A stretch of DNA of 64,000 nucleotides from contig VXAU01002502.1 of assembly GCA_013399695.1 (NCBI GenBank), positions 657,574 to 721,573 on the forward strand. The letters run 5' to 3'. This stretch comes from Formicarius rufipectus (lineage: Eukaryota > Chordata > Aves > Passeriformes > Formicariidae). The notes under the pieces were generated by a model, which saw nothing but the letters and a program-made list of their open reading frames with translations, did not search any database and was not told the DNA's origin. Positions 12,315 to 25,895 of this stretch are shown here, piece by piece; the stretch's first letter is position 1, and each line of letters opens with the position of its first letter. The position numbers were made by a program, and so were the translations under genes.

Positions 12315-15300
12315 AAACCCACCCCCCAACTCTCCCCAAAGTGATTTGGCATCATCACGAGCACTGGAATAAATTTCGGGGCTGTTTGACACGGTGCTCA
12401 CAGACAGCTCAGCAAAACAAGGCTCAGGACGCCGGTGAGTCCTCATGAGCATCGTGTCTGTACAGCAAAACATCTCTTTATGGGACACAAAAAATTCTGA
12501 ACAAAGTAAGATTAGTTCAGCTCATCCTGGTGCAGCTCTAAGTGCTGAGTAGCACAGGTAGGTTGCTGCGGAAGTTTTTGACCTAATATCAGCATGTCTC
12601 GTTTTTTTGGATAGGCCACCAAATATCCAAGGCAACTAATCACCAGCCTGAACGTGCCTGTAGGCCAGCACTGAGCACTTTTATTTAAGGTCCAGCAATT
12701 TTGCTTTGTTTAGGCATGGAGTGAGAAAGTTTGTTTAGAGGCCTCTTTTGAATGCTTTTCAACCACGGTTTATAAACTTTTCAGCTGCTAGATACTTTGT
12801 TTCCACAACCATCACCACAATTGTTATTCTCGGTTTGTAACTCATCCACCCTATCTTGGCTTTCTCTGAATTTAAGTGCAGCTTGCCCTTCTTGTGTGCG
12901 AGATAACTCACAGGACAGTGTGTAGCGAACACCAGCAATTAATTTAGCACTTTACACAAAACTGACTATAGTGAAAGTTTCTATAATGATTTGTTTCATC
13001 AACAGTGTCTGTACATTTAACTGTGCTGTATTTCATTCCTTGCAGCAGTTTCCATCTACACAGGCAAAAATCCAAGTACTTTTGTCCTTTTTTCCTCATG
13101 GAGTGCAACAAGTATTCCTGTCCTAGGAATGTGTAGGGCAGTAGTCATACTGTTTGCTAGAACAGTTGCCCCAGCAGGTCTGAGTAGTTTTGGTTTGGTT
13201 ACTCTGTGAAGTAGTGTCTACACTGTAGCAGAACTACCTGTCATATCCAGCTCTTGTAGATCAGGATTTCTCTTTTTCCCGATGGCCACCATTTCTTCAA
13301 TCTCACTGGAGAGTGGAAAACTGTTGTTTAAATTACCTTGGCTTCTCAAAACTTTCTGCATGTCAGAATTTCAGTGATTCTGTGTGCCTGTGCTAAACCA
13401 AAGTTTAACAACTCTTAGACTTATCGCTTCTTGCATAATAATATGTGCATCATATTCTTGTGTAAATGGGTGACCTTCATTCTCACAATTGACTAGTTTG
13501 GCAGATTAAAAGGAAGAGAGAGGTTGCAGCTGGTTATCAAAAACCAGGAAATGGTTGATTTTTGTTTTCCAGTAGTTACGTGTTACCCATTCTGCTGCTG
13601 TAAGGCTTGTGGGTTTTTAGTACTGGAGAGGTCACCTGCTGTTGAAGTGAAGGTGCGAGAGCGATTCCTGCAGCCTTTGCACTGGAAATAGGAGTTTCAC
13701 TCAGCATAGTCTCTCTGGTTTTATTCATTGTCAGGAAGCTCAAGCAGGTTCATAGCAGTCTTATTAGCTGTTTGACATAAACAAAAGAGAGAGATTTATA
13801 AATTAGCAATTTGTGTAGGAATCTAGTTGTGACTTCCACAACTAGAAGAAGCAACTGAAGACAGCAACTGCTTCTTAATCTTCTTTTGGAAGTTTTTAAG
13901 TAGAAATGACACCTTATCCAGCCTCATCTCCAAGCCCCCATCCCTATAATAGACAAAGCTCAAATGCTATATTTAACACTCTGTGAACTGGGAAATGGAT
14001 AACCATATTGTTTGTGTCTACTCATGTTTTATTTTATAGCTTGGGCATGATTTTATCTTCCTGCTTTATCACAAGTAACTCAAAGATGCTAAAGCTTATA
14101 TTATTGTGATCATCTATTACACCATGATCCTGTTGAGATTCACAGGCCAAGGTTGGCTCTCAGGACACTGCTGTTTAGTCCTCTACCTGGAGGCAAAAAC
14201 AGCAGTTCAGACAATGAATATTGTCCCAACAGCTGAATGTGTCTTAGTGCATTTGTCAAAGATGGATACAAAGCTGCCAGCTGCTGCTGCCAGTAGAAAT
14301 AGGAAGGGGAGGACTGTTATACCCAAACTGGCCTTTTGTGGGGACAGAGTGGATTGAACAGGAGTGGTGTCTAAGGCATGTCTCATACTCAAGTTACCAG
14401 TGGGGCTGCAGAGTATGAATTATTCTAAACTAGTCTTGCAAAGGCTGCTTATGCATCAAGTTATATATGCTTGAAGATTATGCATAGCAATATTGAGCAG
14501 TAGAGTTACAGTTATTATAAATCAGCTTAGATTAATATGTGAAGTTCAAATAGAAATCAAAGGCCTGGATTAAAAACCATTGAAGATTTTGAAAACATTG
14601 AAGAGAAAAATGTTTACCCCTCTCATGCAGTACCTCCATTTGGATGCACTAATATCTTGCATTTACTTTGCAGAAGCTGACAGAGATGCTGGGCCGTAGG
14701 AAGTTAGGATTTTTGTTTTGTTTTGTTTTCCCAGTAAGGCGCTGATTCAGATTCTACCTCATTAACTGTGTATGTTTGTATCCCAGCCAGAATGGATCTG
14801 TGCAGTCCCTTGCCTTGACTGGCTCTTGCAAATCGAGTTCCTGAGCTCCAGGTCCAGCTGCTCCTTGGAGCAGCCCTGGTCCCTGATCCTGGCCCAGCTT
14901 TATAAGGTGCTCCCAGGCCTGTCAGAATCATCTTTGGACTACAGGCTTCTGCTCTACAGCTGTCATGGATGACTGCTAATTTATAGACTGCCCAATCCCA
15001 CAGCTTGATCTGTCTGAGAAGAGAGGGCAGGTACCAAAGACAGCAGGACATTTTCCAACTCTTGTGTTGAGAACATTTAAGAATTGCTAATCTCTCAAAC
15101 TGACAAGTCACAAGGCATGTCCTTTGCATGTTTAAATTCAATATTTAAAGGCTATATCCAAGACCTGTCATCATTTCAGTCTGTACAGAACTTCTCCCAA
15201 CTCCTTTTCCTGAAAGTCTTTCTACATCTAGTTATGATTGGCCCACTTTGTTTCTCATATATGAGGATGTGAATGCATTTTTTTATTGCCATTACATCTT

Positions 15301-15802
15301 TTGGTGTCTTAAAGATGAGAAGCAGTCCATGGCCAAGGACTGAGAAACAGGAACACAAACTGTCACTTGTGCCTATACTGGATCTCACAATGTGCACTAT
15401 CAAGCAGAAGTATTCCTGTGGACAGAGACAGCTGTTCAAATAGATCTGTGTTTCAGTATTCCAGAAGAATGTATTCTTGAAGGATCCCTGGTGTGCTTTA
15501 TAGAGGTGTCAAACAGCTGAGCATGTTACAGTACACATTGCAGCTTCCCACTTTTGGACTGGTTTCTGCACATTAGTACATAACACAATATGGAGTTCAA
15601 AATTTGAAAGAAAATTAGCTTATTTTGTCACATTGGCCAGCTATACTTCCCCCTATTATTTGTTCAAGGATCCATGAGAAACTAATTGCACAGTTGTCAG
15701 CCAGATCCAGTGCATAATACTCCCCTTTAAAAAAGAATTATCCTTTATCTTGGTAGTCTTCCCAGGCAGGTCAAACACTGGGCACAGAGATTTAGCTCAT
15801 TG
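12315..15802. other. Non-coding DNA, no gene recognised
   Basis: The DNA is AT-rich with no supported exon. A plus-strand donor 'gccg|gtgagt' sits at 12431-12440, 120 bp past the CA array, and could close a first exon starting in the island. Around 14,735-15,010 the sequence is noticeably more GC-rich and may be an unrecognised repeat. A short (GTTTT)n run lies at about 14,710-14,730. Confidence 0.55.
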
Positions 15803-15870
15803 CAGGGGGGTTGGAGTGGGTGACCTTTAAAGGTCCCTTCCAACCCAAACTATTCTGTGATCCTATGACA
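15803..15870 (+). repeat. CR1 LINE, terminal fragment
   Basis: It contains the classic CR1 terminus 'aggtcccttccaaccc' followed by 'attctgtgatcctatg'. The lead-in 'ggggggttggagtgggtgacct' resembles the common 'ggggttggaactagatgatct'. Only about 68 bp remain, heavily 5'-truncated, in plus orientation. Confidence 0.9.
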
Positions 15871-18800
15871 CTTATCCCTATCTTTGGATTTGCCAAGGTG
15901 AGACACATAGGAGAAAAGAAATGGTCAGTGTTGCACAGCTGCTGCCAAACATCACATCACAGTTCCATAATTAACACTGTACTTCAAGTGAAGATTCAAG
16001 TGTAGATATGGAGCACAAAGCACATATCCTTGAAAATTGCAGCAAACTTTCCAAGTGTCTGTTGGTATATCTATTAATTAGTTTACAGGTTTGAGAATTT
16101 GGGGATTGGGTTCTGTAAGAAACATAGAGTATTGATACTATCCTACCTTTGCCCTGTAATGGTATCTGGAGCTTTATATAACAACACTTCTTCAAAGGTC
16201 CAAACTAATGTACAATCTGAAATACTAGAAAGCCAGATTCAGGCTTGTGAAATTGCAGTAAGCCCAGTTGATGGGAATGCCATTTTCACTTACCATTTGG
16301 AGCAACAGAAAAACACCTTCCAACAACTTGAAAGTCCTAACTAATGATTGCTTTCACAATATTGCAGTGTTATTATGATTTGATGTCCTTATTTTATATA
16401 ACAGAATATAAAACAATGTAAATATCTTTCAAAGTTGTTTACACATTAATCAAGACACTTCAGAGTGTGATACCAGTTTAAAAATATCAGTAGATGTAGA
16501 ACAACATGTGTTGTGAAAATGCATGAGTCTTACTGAAAAATAAAGTAAGAGTTTGTGAAAAACTTCACAGACACAAAACGCAAGAAAACTCATTTTTTTT
16601 GGATGTTGTATATACTCTGTTGTTTGTATGCCTTCTATATCTATTTCTCAGAAGTAATTACTACCAATAGTAACAACTTCCAATACTGCATATGTGTTCA
16701 TGTGTTGGGGGAAGAATAAAAAACTTTCAGACTCTCTCCTTAATGACATACCCACAGTACTCGGCAACTGTCACCTCTGTCTTACCAATGTGTGTTTATC
16801 TCTAACAATTAGAAAATAAGTAGCTTGAGCTCTCTGGGATAGTTTTCCCAGAGGAACATTCTTACTATTATTGCAGTGGGCTTCTGTAACAATATATTGC
16901 TGTTAAACAAGCAACTTATTAACACTAGGCAAATATTGCATGCTTTGTATCCCATACGCTTAGAATTAAGAATGAAACATCACAGCTTCAGCACCCATTT
17001 TGCTTTCTTGCTGTTCCTTGTCAGGTCTTTCCTAAAATCCCAGAGAAATTACCCTACTTAGGATGCTTCTTGAGAGCTGGTTGCAGAGTCTCACATTCCT
17101 CCATGAAACACTACAGACGTTTAGTCTGTCTGGCCTTTTACTCAGACAAGAAAGTGAGGTTGCCAGATAATCGTTCAGAGGGTAACACATCTAATCCTTT
17201 GGGAGGTCAAGTGAGGTGAGAAGAAAGGAGCAGATGCACACTGCTAACGCCCTGACAGCTCTGTCAATAGAAATTCATTAGTATGTATGGAACTATTTTA
17301 GTTTTCAAAAAGCAGAATAGTACCTAGGTTACATTTGTGAATTTAAGTGCTCATAGCAGGAAAAGCAGATGAATCTGGTGCAAACCGTGCATGAAGTGCA
17401 GAACTTCTGGAAGTTCAAAATCCTTTCCACAGTCTTTTATATTTTGTCAGTTCTGGTTCACTTTTTAGAGGTAGTCATTGGCAGTTGACCCAATTGGTTC
17501 TTAGGTGTGATCAGGGGTGTTTTGTATGAACAGAAAGATGGGTCACTGTCCAGTTCCTTAGTGCTACACTCAAAATCTTGCTCTAGTCTGAAAAGAATAC
17601 CATACATGGAACTAAGAATTTGCTATGAGTCCAGTGAATATTTAGCACTATCATTATTTAAGATACCTGATTAATTTTTTTTTTTTGGGAAAAAAAAAAA
17701 CACAAACAAAAAAACAACAACAAAAACCCCAACACCTTCATTGATAGTGCAATTTAGCTTCTTATACAGAAAATTTTTAGCATGGTCATTTTTTCCTTTG
17801 TGGTCTTTTGCAATGATAACACTTAAGGGTCTGACAGTATAGTGATGTATAACCACCGAGCAACTAAAATTACAACTACGGGGTGTAAAGATAAATTTGT
17901 GTTTCTGTAGAAGACACAAACCATAGTCTTAGTTTTAAAGTAATGGTGTCATTTGTATCTTTACATTGCGTATGTGCTTGTTGTTGGGCATTTTACACAC
18001 TCTGAGGTAGTGCACAGTGATTTCTGGATGTGTATTAACATAACTGGATTCTACATAGATAATGGCACAATTACTGGAGCTATTTTGCACTTGCATCTTG
18101 GTCAAATTCTTATCTAAGCAATTGTCAAAACATGGAAGACTATTATTCTTGCATATGTAATGCATGGATTGTGCCTAAAGAGACTATGAAGAACATCTGT
18201 CACGTTCAATAATCCATCTTCATAAATGCATATCTCTCATCTCAGAAATGCTATACCTATAAATCTCCACAGTTACCTGAATTAGTTGAGCAAGCATGCA
18301 AGGTTATGTATTTTAAACATAAATCATATTTTGATACCCTACCAGCCTAGGGACCCATGATTTCCACTATTTTCTACATGTCTTTAAATACCCTCAGTAC
18401 AATAACTGAAGGTGCAGTTTGCACAATCTCAGTGGTAGAGAGCTACACTTGCAGGTAGGCAATCCCTTGCTATAGGTGATTGTATCTTATGCAGCACAAT
18501 TTTTCACAGGAAATATTTTATACCTTAATGACTCATCTTTTCTTCTTAGAACCCTCAAAATTCTATATATTTATAAATAGAGAAATCTTCATCCAAGACA
18601 AACACATACACACAGACATTTTTTTTTTTGGAACATTGATATTCATGGATTAGTAAGAACTAATCTGTCTTCACACTGAGAAACAGGTTTTCTCTTGCTT
18701 AGAAATAAATCCTTTAGGCTGAATCCTTTGTCTCCTATTACCCCCATGTATATTGTGCTCTTGTTTTTGAAATCAGCTGTGGCATTTGAGTTAAAAGTAG

Positions 18801-21800
18801 TATGGCTTTCAATTTTCCTGTATGCTTATAGCTTAATGAAATTATGCAGTAAAGAAAAATAAGTGATATGCAGTTTACAGTGTGAATACATTTGGAAGGG
18901 ATTGTTTATACTGTGCTGTGAAAAGTAAAATGAACAAATACTATTAATAGCTATCTTAGTTAGCCAGGCTAAAGCACTTCACTTGGTATGATTTTCTGAG
19001 AGTATCTAGGATTATTTGCTGAATTTCTGTTTCCTGAATACTTTATGTTGAAGTACATACTAATGAAACAACTATTTAATTACTACTTAGTAATAAAGTT
19101 TACTTCATATTATGCACCTTTATTATTCCTCCACCTGTTTTTGTTTGAATTTGATTCCAGCTCTTTGCAAGAAACAACTAAATATTTGTATTTTGATCCA
19201 AATAGCAATCTTCACTTTTAAGATATTAATTTCAGTTTTGTTATATGAGTAACTTTTGGTTTTCCAAGTTAGTGCAATCTGAGTTCCATTAGAATACTTT
19301 AAGCACAGAGGGCTCTCAGTCAGGTTTCCTCAGTTTCAAACACCCTTCCTTTTTGATATCTCTTTGAGCTTTCTGTTTATCTCTCAAAATTCTCTCTGGA
19401 TATCTGTTTGAATGTTCAGCTTTTTTGTTTCTGGGCACTTCATTCTCCTCTTCTGCCCACTTGAGCAGAACAGCCCTGTGAACTGTGCAGCTCACAGCCC
19501 ATGCCAGGTATTCAATCATTTCGCATCATATCATCTCCTCGGGCAGCATCTAGGCTCTTTGTTTTCCATTTGTCCCATAGTTCCACCAGGGCAGCAGGCC
19601 ATCCCCAAGGATCAGGCTGTTCTTTGGTGTCTGTAAGGGTGAGACATAAACAATAAAGTGCCTTTTTACTTTTGGCAGTCTGGTAGGGGACCTTGTTGGA
19701 AACATTGTCCCAGTACTGCATCCCTTCTGCAGTTTTCCCATGTTGTTTCCATGTGTGTTTGTTCTAGGTCTGACTGTTCCTCACTACACTATTTCCTACC
19801 ACTTCATATGCACATGGTCTACTTTTCAACTTCTGTTCACTTTGTCATCTTAACAAAGAATATTTGAGAGTAAATGATGCAAAAAGAGAAAGAAAAAAGC
19901 AGTTTTTAAAGCTTCTAAGCCATGCATTCTCATGGATTTTTTGTTTGTTTTTATAGTTAACCATTGTTTAGTCTTCCCTAGATCACTTCTTCCGACATAT
20001 GGGTTGCTAGCACTTTCTGTACCTTGCCAGTGTCTATAGGGCCTAAAATGCATTTTTGTGTCCAGGACCTCCACTGTAGGTATTAAAATTCACCCGTGTC
20101 CCAATTCAAAGCCTGTCTATCTCTACTATGCACAAAACTTTGAACAGAGACTGACAGCTTTTTCTACTTTCCTTTGGCTTGTGATCAATGCCCAGATGAT
20201 ACAATCTTCCAAATTCTGGTCCTGCTTTTAAAGCTCATACAATCTTACACCCCTGCTCACAGTGAGCATTTCCTGCAGCAGAAACTGGCTGATTTGGAAG
20301 AATCTGGACCTCAAAGACTTAGTCTCTGCTGAACATGCCATTCCCTCAGCTCAGCCATTTCTTCTGAAAAGGAGAGGAGGACACATATTTCTAGGAGCAG
20401 AGTGGACATGTCGAGTAAGACGTTGGATTTGGTTTTCTCCTTCCTTGATTCCCTTGTCAGTTTGTCTGATTTTTTACTTTACAGGTAACCCATAAGTAAA
20501 AGAATCTGTACTCAGCTGGCTCATGAGAAAGGAGCAGACAGATATCTCTGATCACATAGGATTATGATTAGAAGCTGTTAAAGTAACTGTCAGCAAACTT
20601 TGGGCTTCCATTCAGTGTCCACCTATCATCAGCTTCCTCTGACTGCCATCTATTTTCAGCTCTTTCTCTCAGATTTTCAGCAAACTGGCATTTTCCCTCT
20701 CAGACTGCCACTTACCCAGGCAAAGTTTGCCTGGAGTGAGTCACAGTGAGGCCATAGAGTGGTGTAACTACTGTTTCTCTGCTTTCCTTGGATCATTAGT
20801 GATCCTGGAGAACCTGGGTTGCCCAGAATTCATCTCTTTTACAGTAAGTGAGATAACTGCCAGAACACAGGACTGCACACGTGCTCCATTCATTCCCAGT
20901 TTTCCATGATGACTGCAGGCTTCTGCCTACAAAAGTTTTGGCAGAGGCTTGGTTGCTCACTAATGTACTCAAAGTGCTCACAAACAGGTTTGCCTATGCT
21001 TTCCATAGATTTGTTACCCTCAAAATCTCATGTACTACACCATATACACAGTGCTAAGAGTTTACTGTTAGTCCGATAAATATTCAAACAGTTTAAATTA
21101 TCTGATGAATGCAGAAAAGCCTCACTTTTCTGATGTTATGGTCACCTTTCCACAGCATGCCTCTAGGTCCTGGGCTTGGCAGTTTAGGGCTTCCTGATGC
21201 AGATGAGAGAGGGGACTTGCTTGAGGACAAGTCTTCAGCCTCTGAGGCCTTCATGAGGAGAACAATGGTGTTGATGTCAGGGGGTTCTAATTCTGCAGTC
21301 TTGAGTATGTTTGGTTTTCGTTTTAAACTTTTTCCTTGTGCCATCTGCTTCCATCTCATTGGTTCCCAGCTAGTTTGAATATTACACAGTATCTTTACTC
21401 CAGGGCTCTCAGGAGATATCTACCATCCTCTGCAATTTTACTCCTCTATTATACAAACGTTTACTCTACTAAAATCAGTAGTTTCAGCAATATAGCAGTA
21501 ATTCCTTGGAGGAGAATCTAAGAGACAGGTTAGAGACAGGTTGATTTTTTTCGAATTCACAGTAGTTTTGCTGAAGTGCATAGTCAGCAAAGCTGTGTAA
21601 AACTGGAGGTCATTGCATTGTTAAGTTCAAATTTGTCATTTAGCTACTCAGGTAAAGCATCTACAAATGGAAGACATCAGTAATATTTGTAATGTTGCAG
21701 TATAAGGGTCTGTTTTACAGCCTGTCTGCAATTTAGTCATTAGTCAATATAGTATATAAAGAACTTGAGCCCAGTAGCTTTTCCAATTTCTTCTTGTTTT

Positions 21801-24800
21801 GTAGAATTTGACAAATTTATGTTAAAATCCCAACAGACATTGCAAAAAGCCCTATATCCATGACTGCTGAGGCCAGCAGGAAAAAACTGGTTGTGCACTA
21901 TTCTCTTACATTAGCCAACTGTTGATAAATTATTCAAAATGCTCTGTCCTGCTGAAAAAACTACAATTTTTTTATGTCTTCTTTTATTCCAGTTCTTTTT
22001 CCTCAAAGAATTTGAAATATGAGTAATTGTGGTTGGATAAAGGAGAATTATCATATACTGTTATATATTATTATATGATAGATTGTTATATATATTGTTA
22101 AATTTATATATTGACACAGATATATTTTTTTGCCTTAACATTACTCTTCTATAAATTTAACATTTTTTTAACCAGTGCTACAGTTTACTGTCTCTGGTGA
22201 GTCAGGTTGATAGTAGTCAAATAGTAGCTGTAATTGTACATTATAAAGTAGAAATCTTTTAAAAAGTCTTTCATCTCTTACCACCATTAAAGCTCAATCT
22301 CATAAACCACATCAAGTCCTCTCCTGACATTTTTCGGTTGGTCATTATCTGGCTCCTTTACCATTTACAGTTAAGGCATTAATTTATGCAAATAAAGAGA
22401 TTTCTTCATTTGTTAGCTAATTGTCCACATTGCTAGAATTATTTGTTCTATTTCCTTCTTTTGCTGTTTCATCTGCACACAGTTAAAATTCCAAATTACT
22501 CTTAAAATCTATCACTTATCTTTTGCTTCTTGACCTAAGCACTCCTTCAGCTGTCTCCTCAGTAACTCCTGTGTTGTCATGTCATTCAACACATGCATAA
22601 GAAAAACTTACAAAGGGAGCTGAGTCATTCCCTAAATCGGGACCGTCATCCTCTGAGCACAAAACCTTCCTCTGCAACTATTACCCAAGTGATTTTACAT
22701 ATAATGTTTTAGCTTCTCTTCCTTTAAATTACTTGTGTGTCTTCTTGTAAAGCACATAATTTAGTTGTATCCACCAAAATTTTCTTTGTATCATTTGTGA
22801 TACGTAATGCCAAAAACTTAAGTATCTTTCTCACATCTATGTTCTATTTCTTTGGAATTTTTTTTTTTTGTAATTTCCAAATTAACTCACATCTTCACTG
22901 GGTTGTTTTTTTGCACATAGGTGTAATTTCTGTGAACTGTGACTGCTTTGCTGTTATCAGGAACCCTCAAGTCTCAAGAACATAGCCTCCTGTACAATCA
23001 AATTATTATTCCAGTCATTTCATTAAAAGATGATCACTGTGAATATCAATCTGGCTTAAGTCATCCAATATATCTAACATTGAAAGGGCTGTCCAGTGAG
23101 GATGTACATTAGACATCCTGAAAGGAAGGAAAAAGCATGAGCAACTCTTTATGTCTTATTATTTTCTTAACACTCTAAAATATCTTACAAAGTCTTTGCA
23201 TTTTGAAATGAATGGACTTGCTTTCAGTCTTGTCTCTGTGCCTGCTGCAATTACATACTCTGGTAGGTTGCAACCACTCTGACACTACTACATGTGATTA
23301 ACAATATGATTTTTTCAGGTTTATGTCCAAGATGCTGGGTTACTTTCAGCTCTGAATAAGACTTGCAGGAAGACTTCTTAAGAACTCTGTATCTGAATTG
23401 TATTACATAGCTTGAAATAAAACTTTTCAGCTGATTTCTTCAGTAAATTTCTTTACATGTTTGAGAACTTTTCATGCTATCTCTGTTTTTATTAAAATTT
23501 GTAAAATCCTAAATTAGTATTTTTTTTAGTTTCTTTTTGCTGACTTATATGTTTGCATATGTATCTTGCCTATCACTTGTCCAGTTTTGAGTTTTTTTTG
23601 TTTAACATTGACTTTTTTCTCTCTATTTTTTTTTTTTTTACAGTAAGTCTTGTGGCATTGGTATCCTTAAGGAATTCAAAATTGCAAGGAGGAAAATTGA
23701 GCCACAATATCAATGGATGAAATAGGTTTTATAGTTTCTTCATGATCTCATTGCATATTTGGTGAAGGGACAGAACTGTGAAATATAAGTATCATGGAAA
23801 TACTTCTCTGGTATTGCAAGGGGTTGCACAAGAATCCATTCTTTTACTGCAAAATGAAGCATGAGCATTCATAACAGCAAAACAAAAAAACCCACTACAA
23901 TGTATTTCCTATTTTTCTATTTTCCTTTCTGTAGCACAAAGAATAGATATTACCAGTAACAATTAAAAAAAAAAAAAACAATGCAAACTATCACCTCATG
24001 TCTCTGTTTTTCTTAAATGTCAAAACGTTTTGCCAATTTAACTTAAAACATTAAACAAGTGCCTTGCCCTGGTTTTTCATTTTATAATAAACGGAAGTAT
24101 TTCAGCTTTTAGCATCTGTCCTGCCTGTTCACATTATTTCATTTGTATGTTAGGGATCAATTTCTTGTAAACACCAAAACCTCTTTCAACAGTGACACAG
24201 GAGGGAACTGAGGTGGGTTCTGTTGTGTTTCTGTAGTAAATTAAATTAATTTTATGACCTGTTCAGTACTCAGAAACATGTGAACAAATCTTTTCCTAAA
24301 TTTGAATTGAGTACATTGTGCCTTTCAGGTTAATGTATTTTATGAACTGTTTGAGTCAAGTTTGCATATTAACTGAATGAGGTTTGATTAGTTGCATTAT
24401 TTTCAAGAAAGTCTTTTGCAGTGTATATTAGCCTTATTAGTAAAAAGCATAATATCTTCTCTGATAACCTTCCATTGTGTTAGAAAACATTCAACAAAGC
24501 CTTTAATTTCTTGTGTCTTACATTGTAAATGGGAATAGTTAAGGGGAAAAAAACCTTTCAAGAATATGGTATCTGCCTGTACATATAATACTGTCATTCA
24601 TCGTTAGAGGTAACATGCAGAGGTTAGCGCTGTGTGAGCTATTTAAAAATCAAAAGCACAGTCAGACTGTAGTCGTGTTTGGAGGAGCAATACATAAAAG
24701 TTCTCCCTCAAGAACATATCGTTCTAAAGGGTAACCAAATATAATAGTTTCATGTGGTGTTGTATAATTGAGATGACTTGGAATTCCCCCTCTTCTAACA

Positions 24801-25605
24801 CTTCTGATCTATCTGTTAAGTTTGACAGGGTAAGGTTAAATCTCCTTCTCCTATCACGGGTTGGGAAATACTTCTGGTGCTAAGAATAGCTCATTAAAGG
24901 TGAATGGAAAGTCTCCTTTTCTAATGTACATATTAATTATCATAACACTCAGTGAATTTATCTTTGCTGGCAGGGTGACATACCTTGCTGCTGTATCTAT
25001 GAAAACTGAGTTTCTCGTTGATTAAAACTGCCACTTGCCTGGAATAACTAGGTCCAATGAAATAAAAACATGGGAAGTGGAGCAAGATTTTTTTAAAACA
25101 GACATTTCTGTTCTAAGCAAATCAGCACCTATTCCTTTTTAGAGAGAATTTTAATTGAACATAGGAGTCAGTAAGCTCAGAGGATATAGTCCACTGTTGT
25201 TCTGGACCTCATATTCTCTCTTCTGAATTATTGGCTTTGCAGCAATGTCACTCATGGCAGAAAACATGTTAGTAGGAAAACTTAGCAATGTGCTTGAACC
25301 TTAGAACTTGAGGTGAGTGGTGCCAGGGACATTAGTGGCCAGGAGGCAGAGGCAAAACATTCCTTTCTTCCTACAATACACATGGAAAACTCTTGGTAAA
25401 GGAGAAGGGCTAGAGAACATGTACATTACCAGATCTATGTCTGTTTCCACAGGACTGCCCTCACCTTTTTGCATATTCTCTGCCCCAGCATGGGGTGAAC
25501 AACTATGTAACCACATTTGGAGGTGTGTGCTACAAGGCTGCCTTCTGTCCAATCTACAATAATTTTTTGACTCACCTCTAAGCGCAGTGCATGGTGAATA
25601 AAAAT
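15871..25605. other. AT-rich gene-poor DNA
   Basis: No supported exon or RNA gene was found. Homopolymer and A/T tracts include T/A runs at about 17,678-17,730, a TA-rich inverted repeat at 22,049-22,080 and a T run at about 23,624-23,640. Two protein-like but unrecognised minus-strand frames, at 19.3-19.7 kb and 21.1-21.36 kb, are listed as findings only. Most likely this is intronic or intergenic DNA. Confidence 0.6.
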
Positions 25606-25895
25606 ATTACAGAATGGGTCAGATTGGAAGTGGGTCACAGTGGGTCATCTGGTCCAACCTCCCACTCAAGCAGGGTCAACCCAGAGCACATTGCACAGGA
25701 TTGCATCCAGATGGTTCCTGAATATCTCCAGTGCTAGGCAATCTGTTCCAGTGTGTGGTCACCTGCACAGTAAAAAATTCTTCCTCATATTCAGGTGGAA
25801 CTTCCTGTGCATCAGTTTCTGTCTATTGCCTCTTGTCCTGTTACTTGGCACCACCGAGAAGAGCCTGGCTCCATCCCTTTGGCATCTCCAAATAT
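25606..25895 (-). repeat. CR1 LINE, 3' end, about 290 bp
   Basis: Read on the plus strand, the order is that of a reverse-oriented CR1: 'ttacagaatgggtca' (terminus), 'catctggtccaacctccc', 'aatatctccagtg', 'ctgttccagtgtgtggtc', 'aaaaattcttcctcatat', 'tgtctattgcctcttgtcctg', 'gagcctggctccatccc'. The subfamily differs from the copy at 10.65 kb. Divergence is moderate. Confidence 0.92.

Noticed and set aside
11052..12488. Several 110-300-codon minus-strand Cys/Val-rich frames
   Set aside because: They are translations of the GT strand of the CA/CATACA array, some through N.
14704..15141. 145-codon minus-strand frame
   Set aside because: No domain, no splice context, and it overlaps a GC-richer probable repeat; kept only as a compositional finding.
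23644..23725. Possible plus-strand terminal exon after a long T-run acceptor (26 codons then stop)
   Set aside because: The acceptor is just a poly-T tract ending in ACAG, the frame is short enough to be open by chance, and no upstream exon with matching phase was found.
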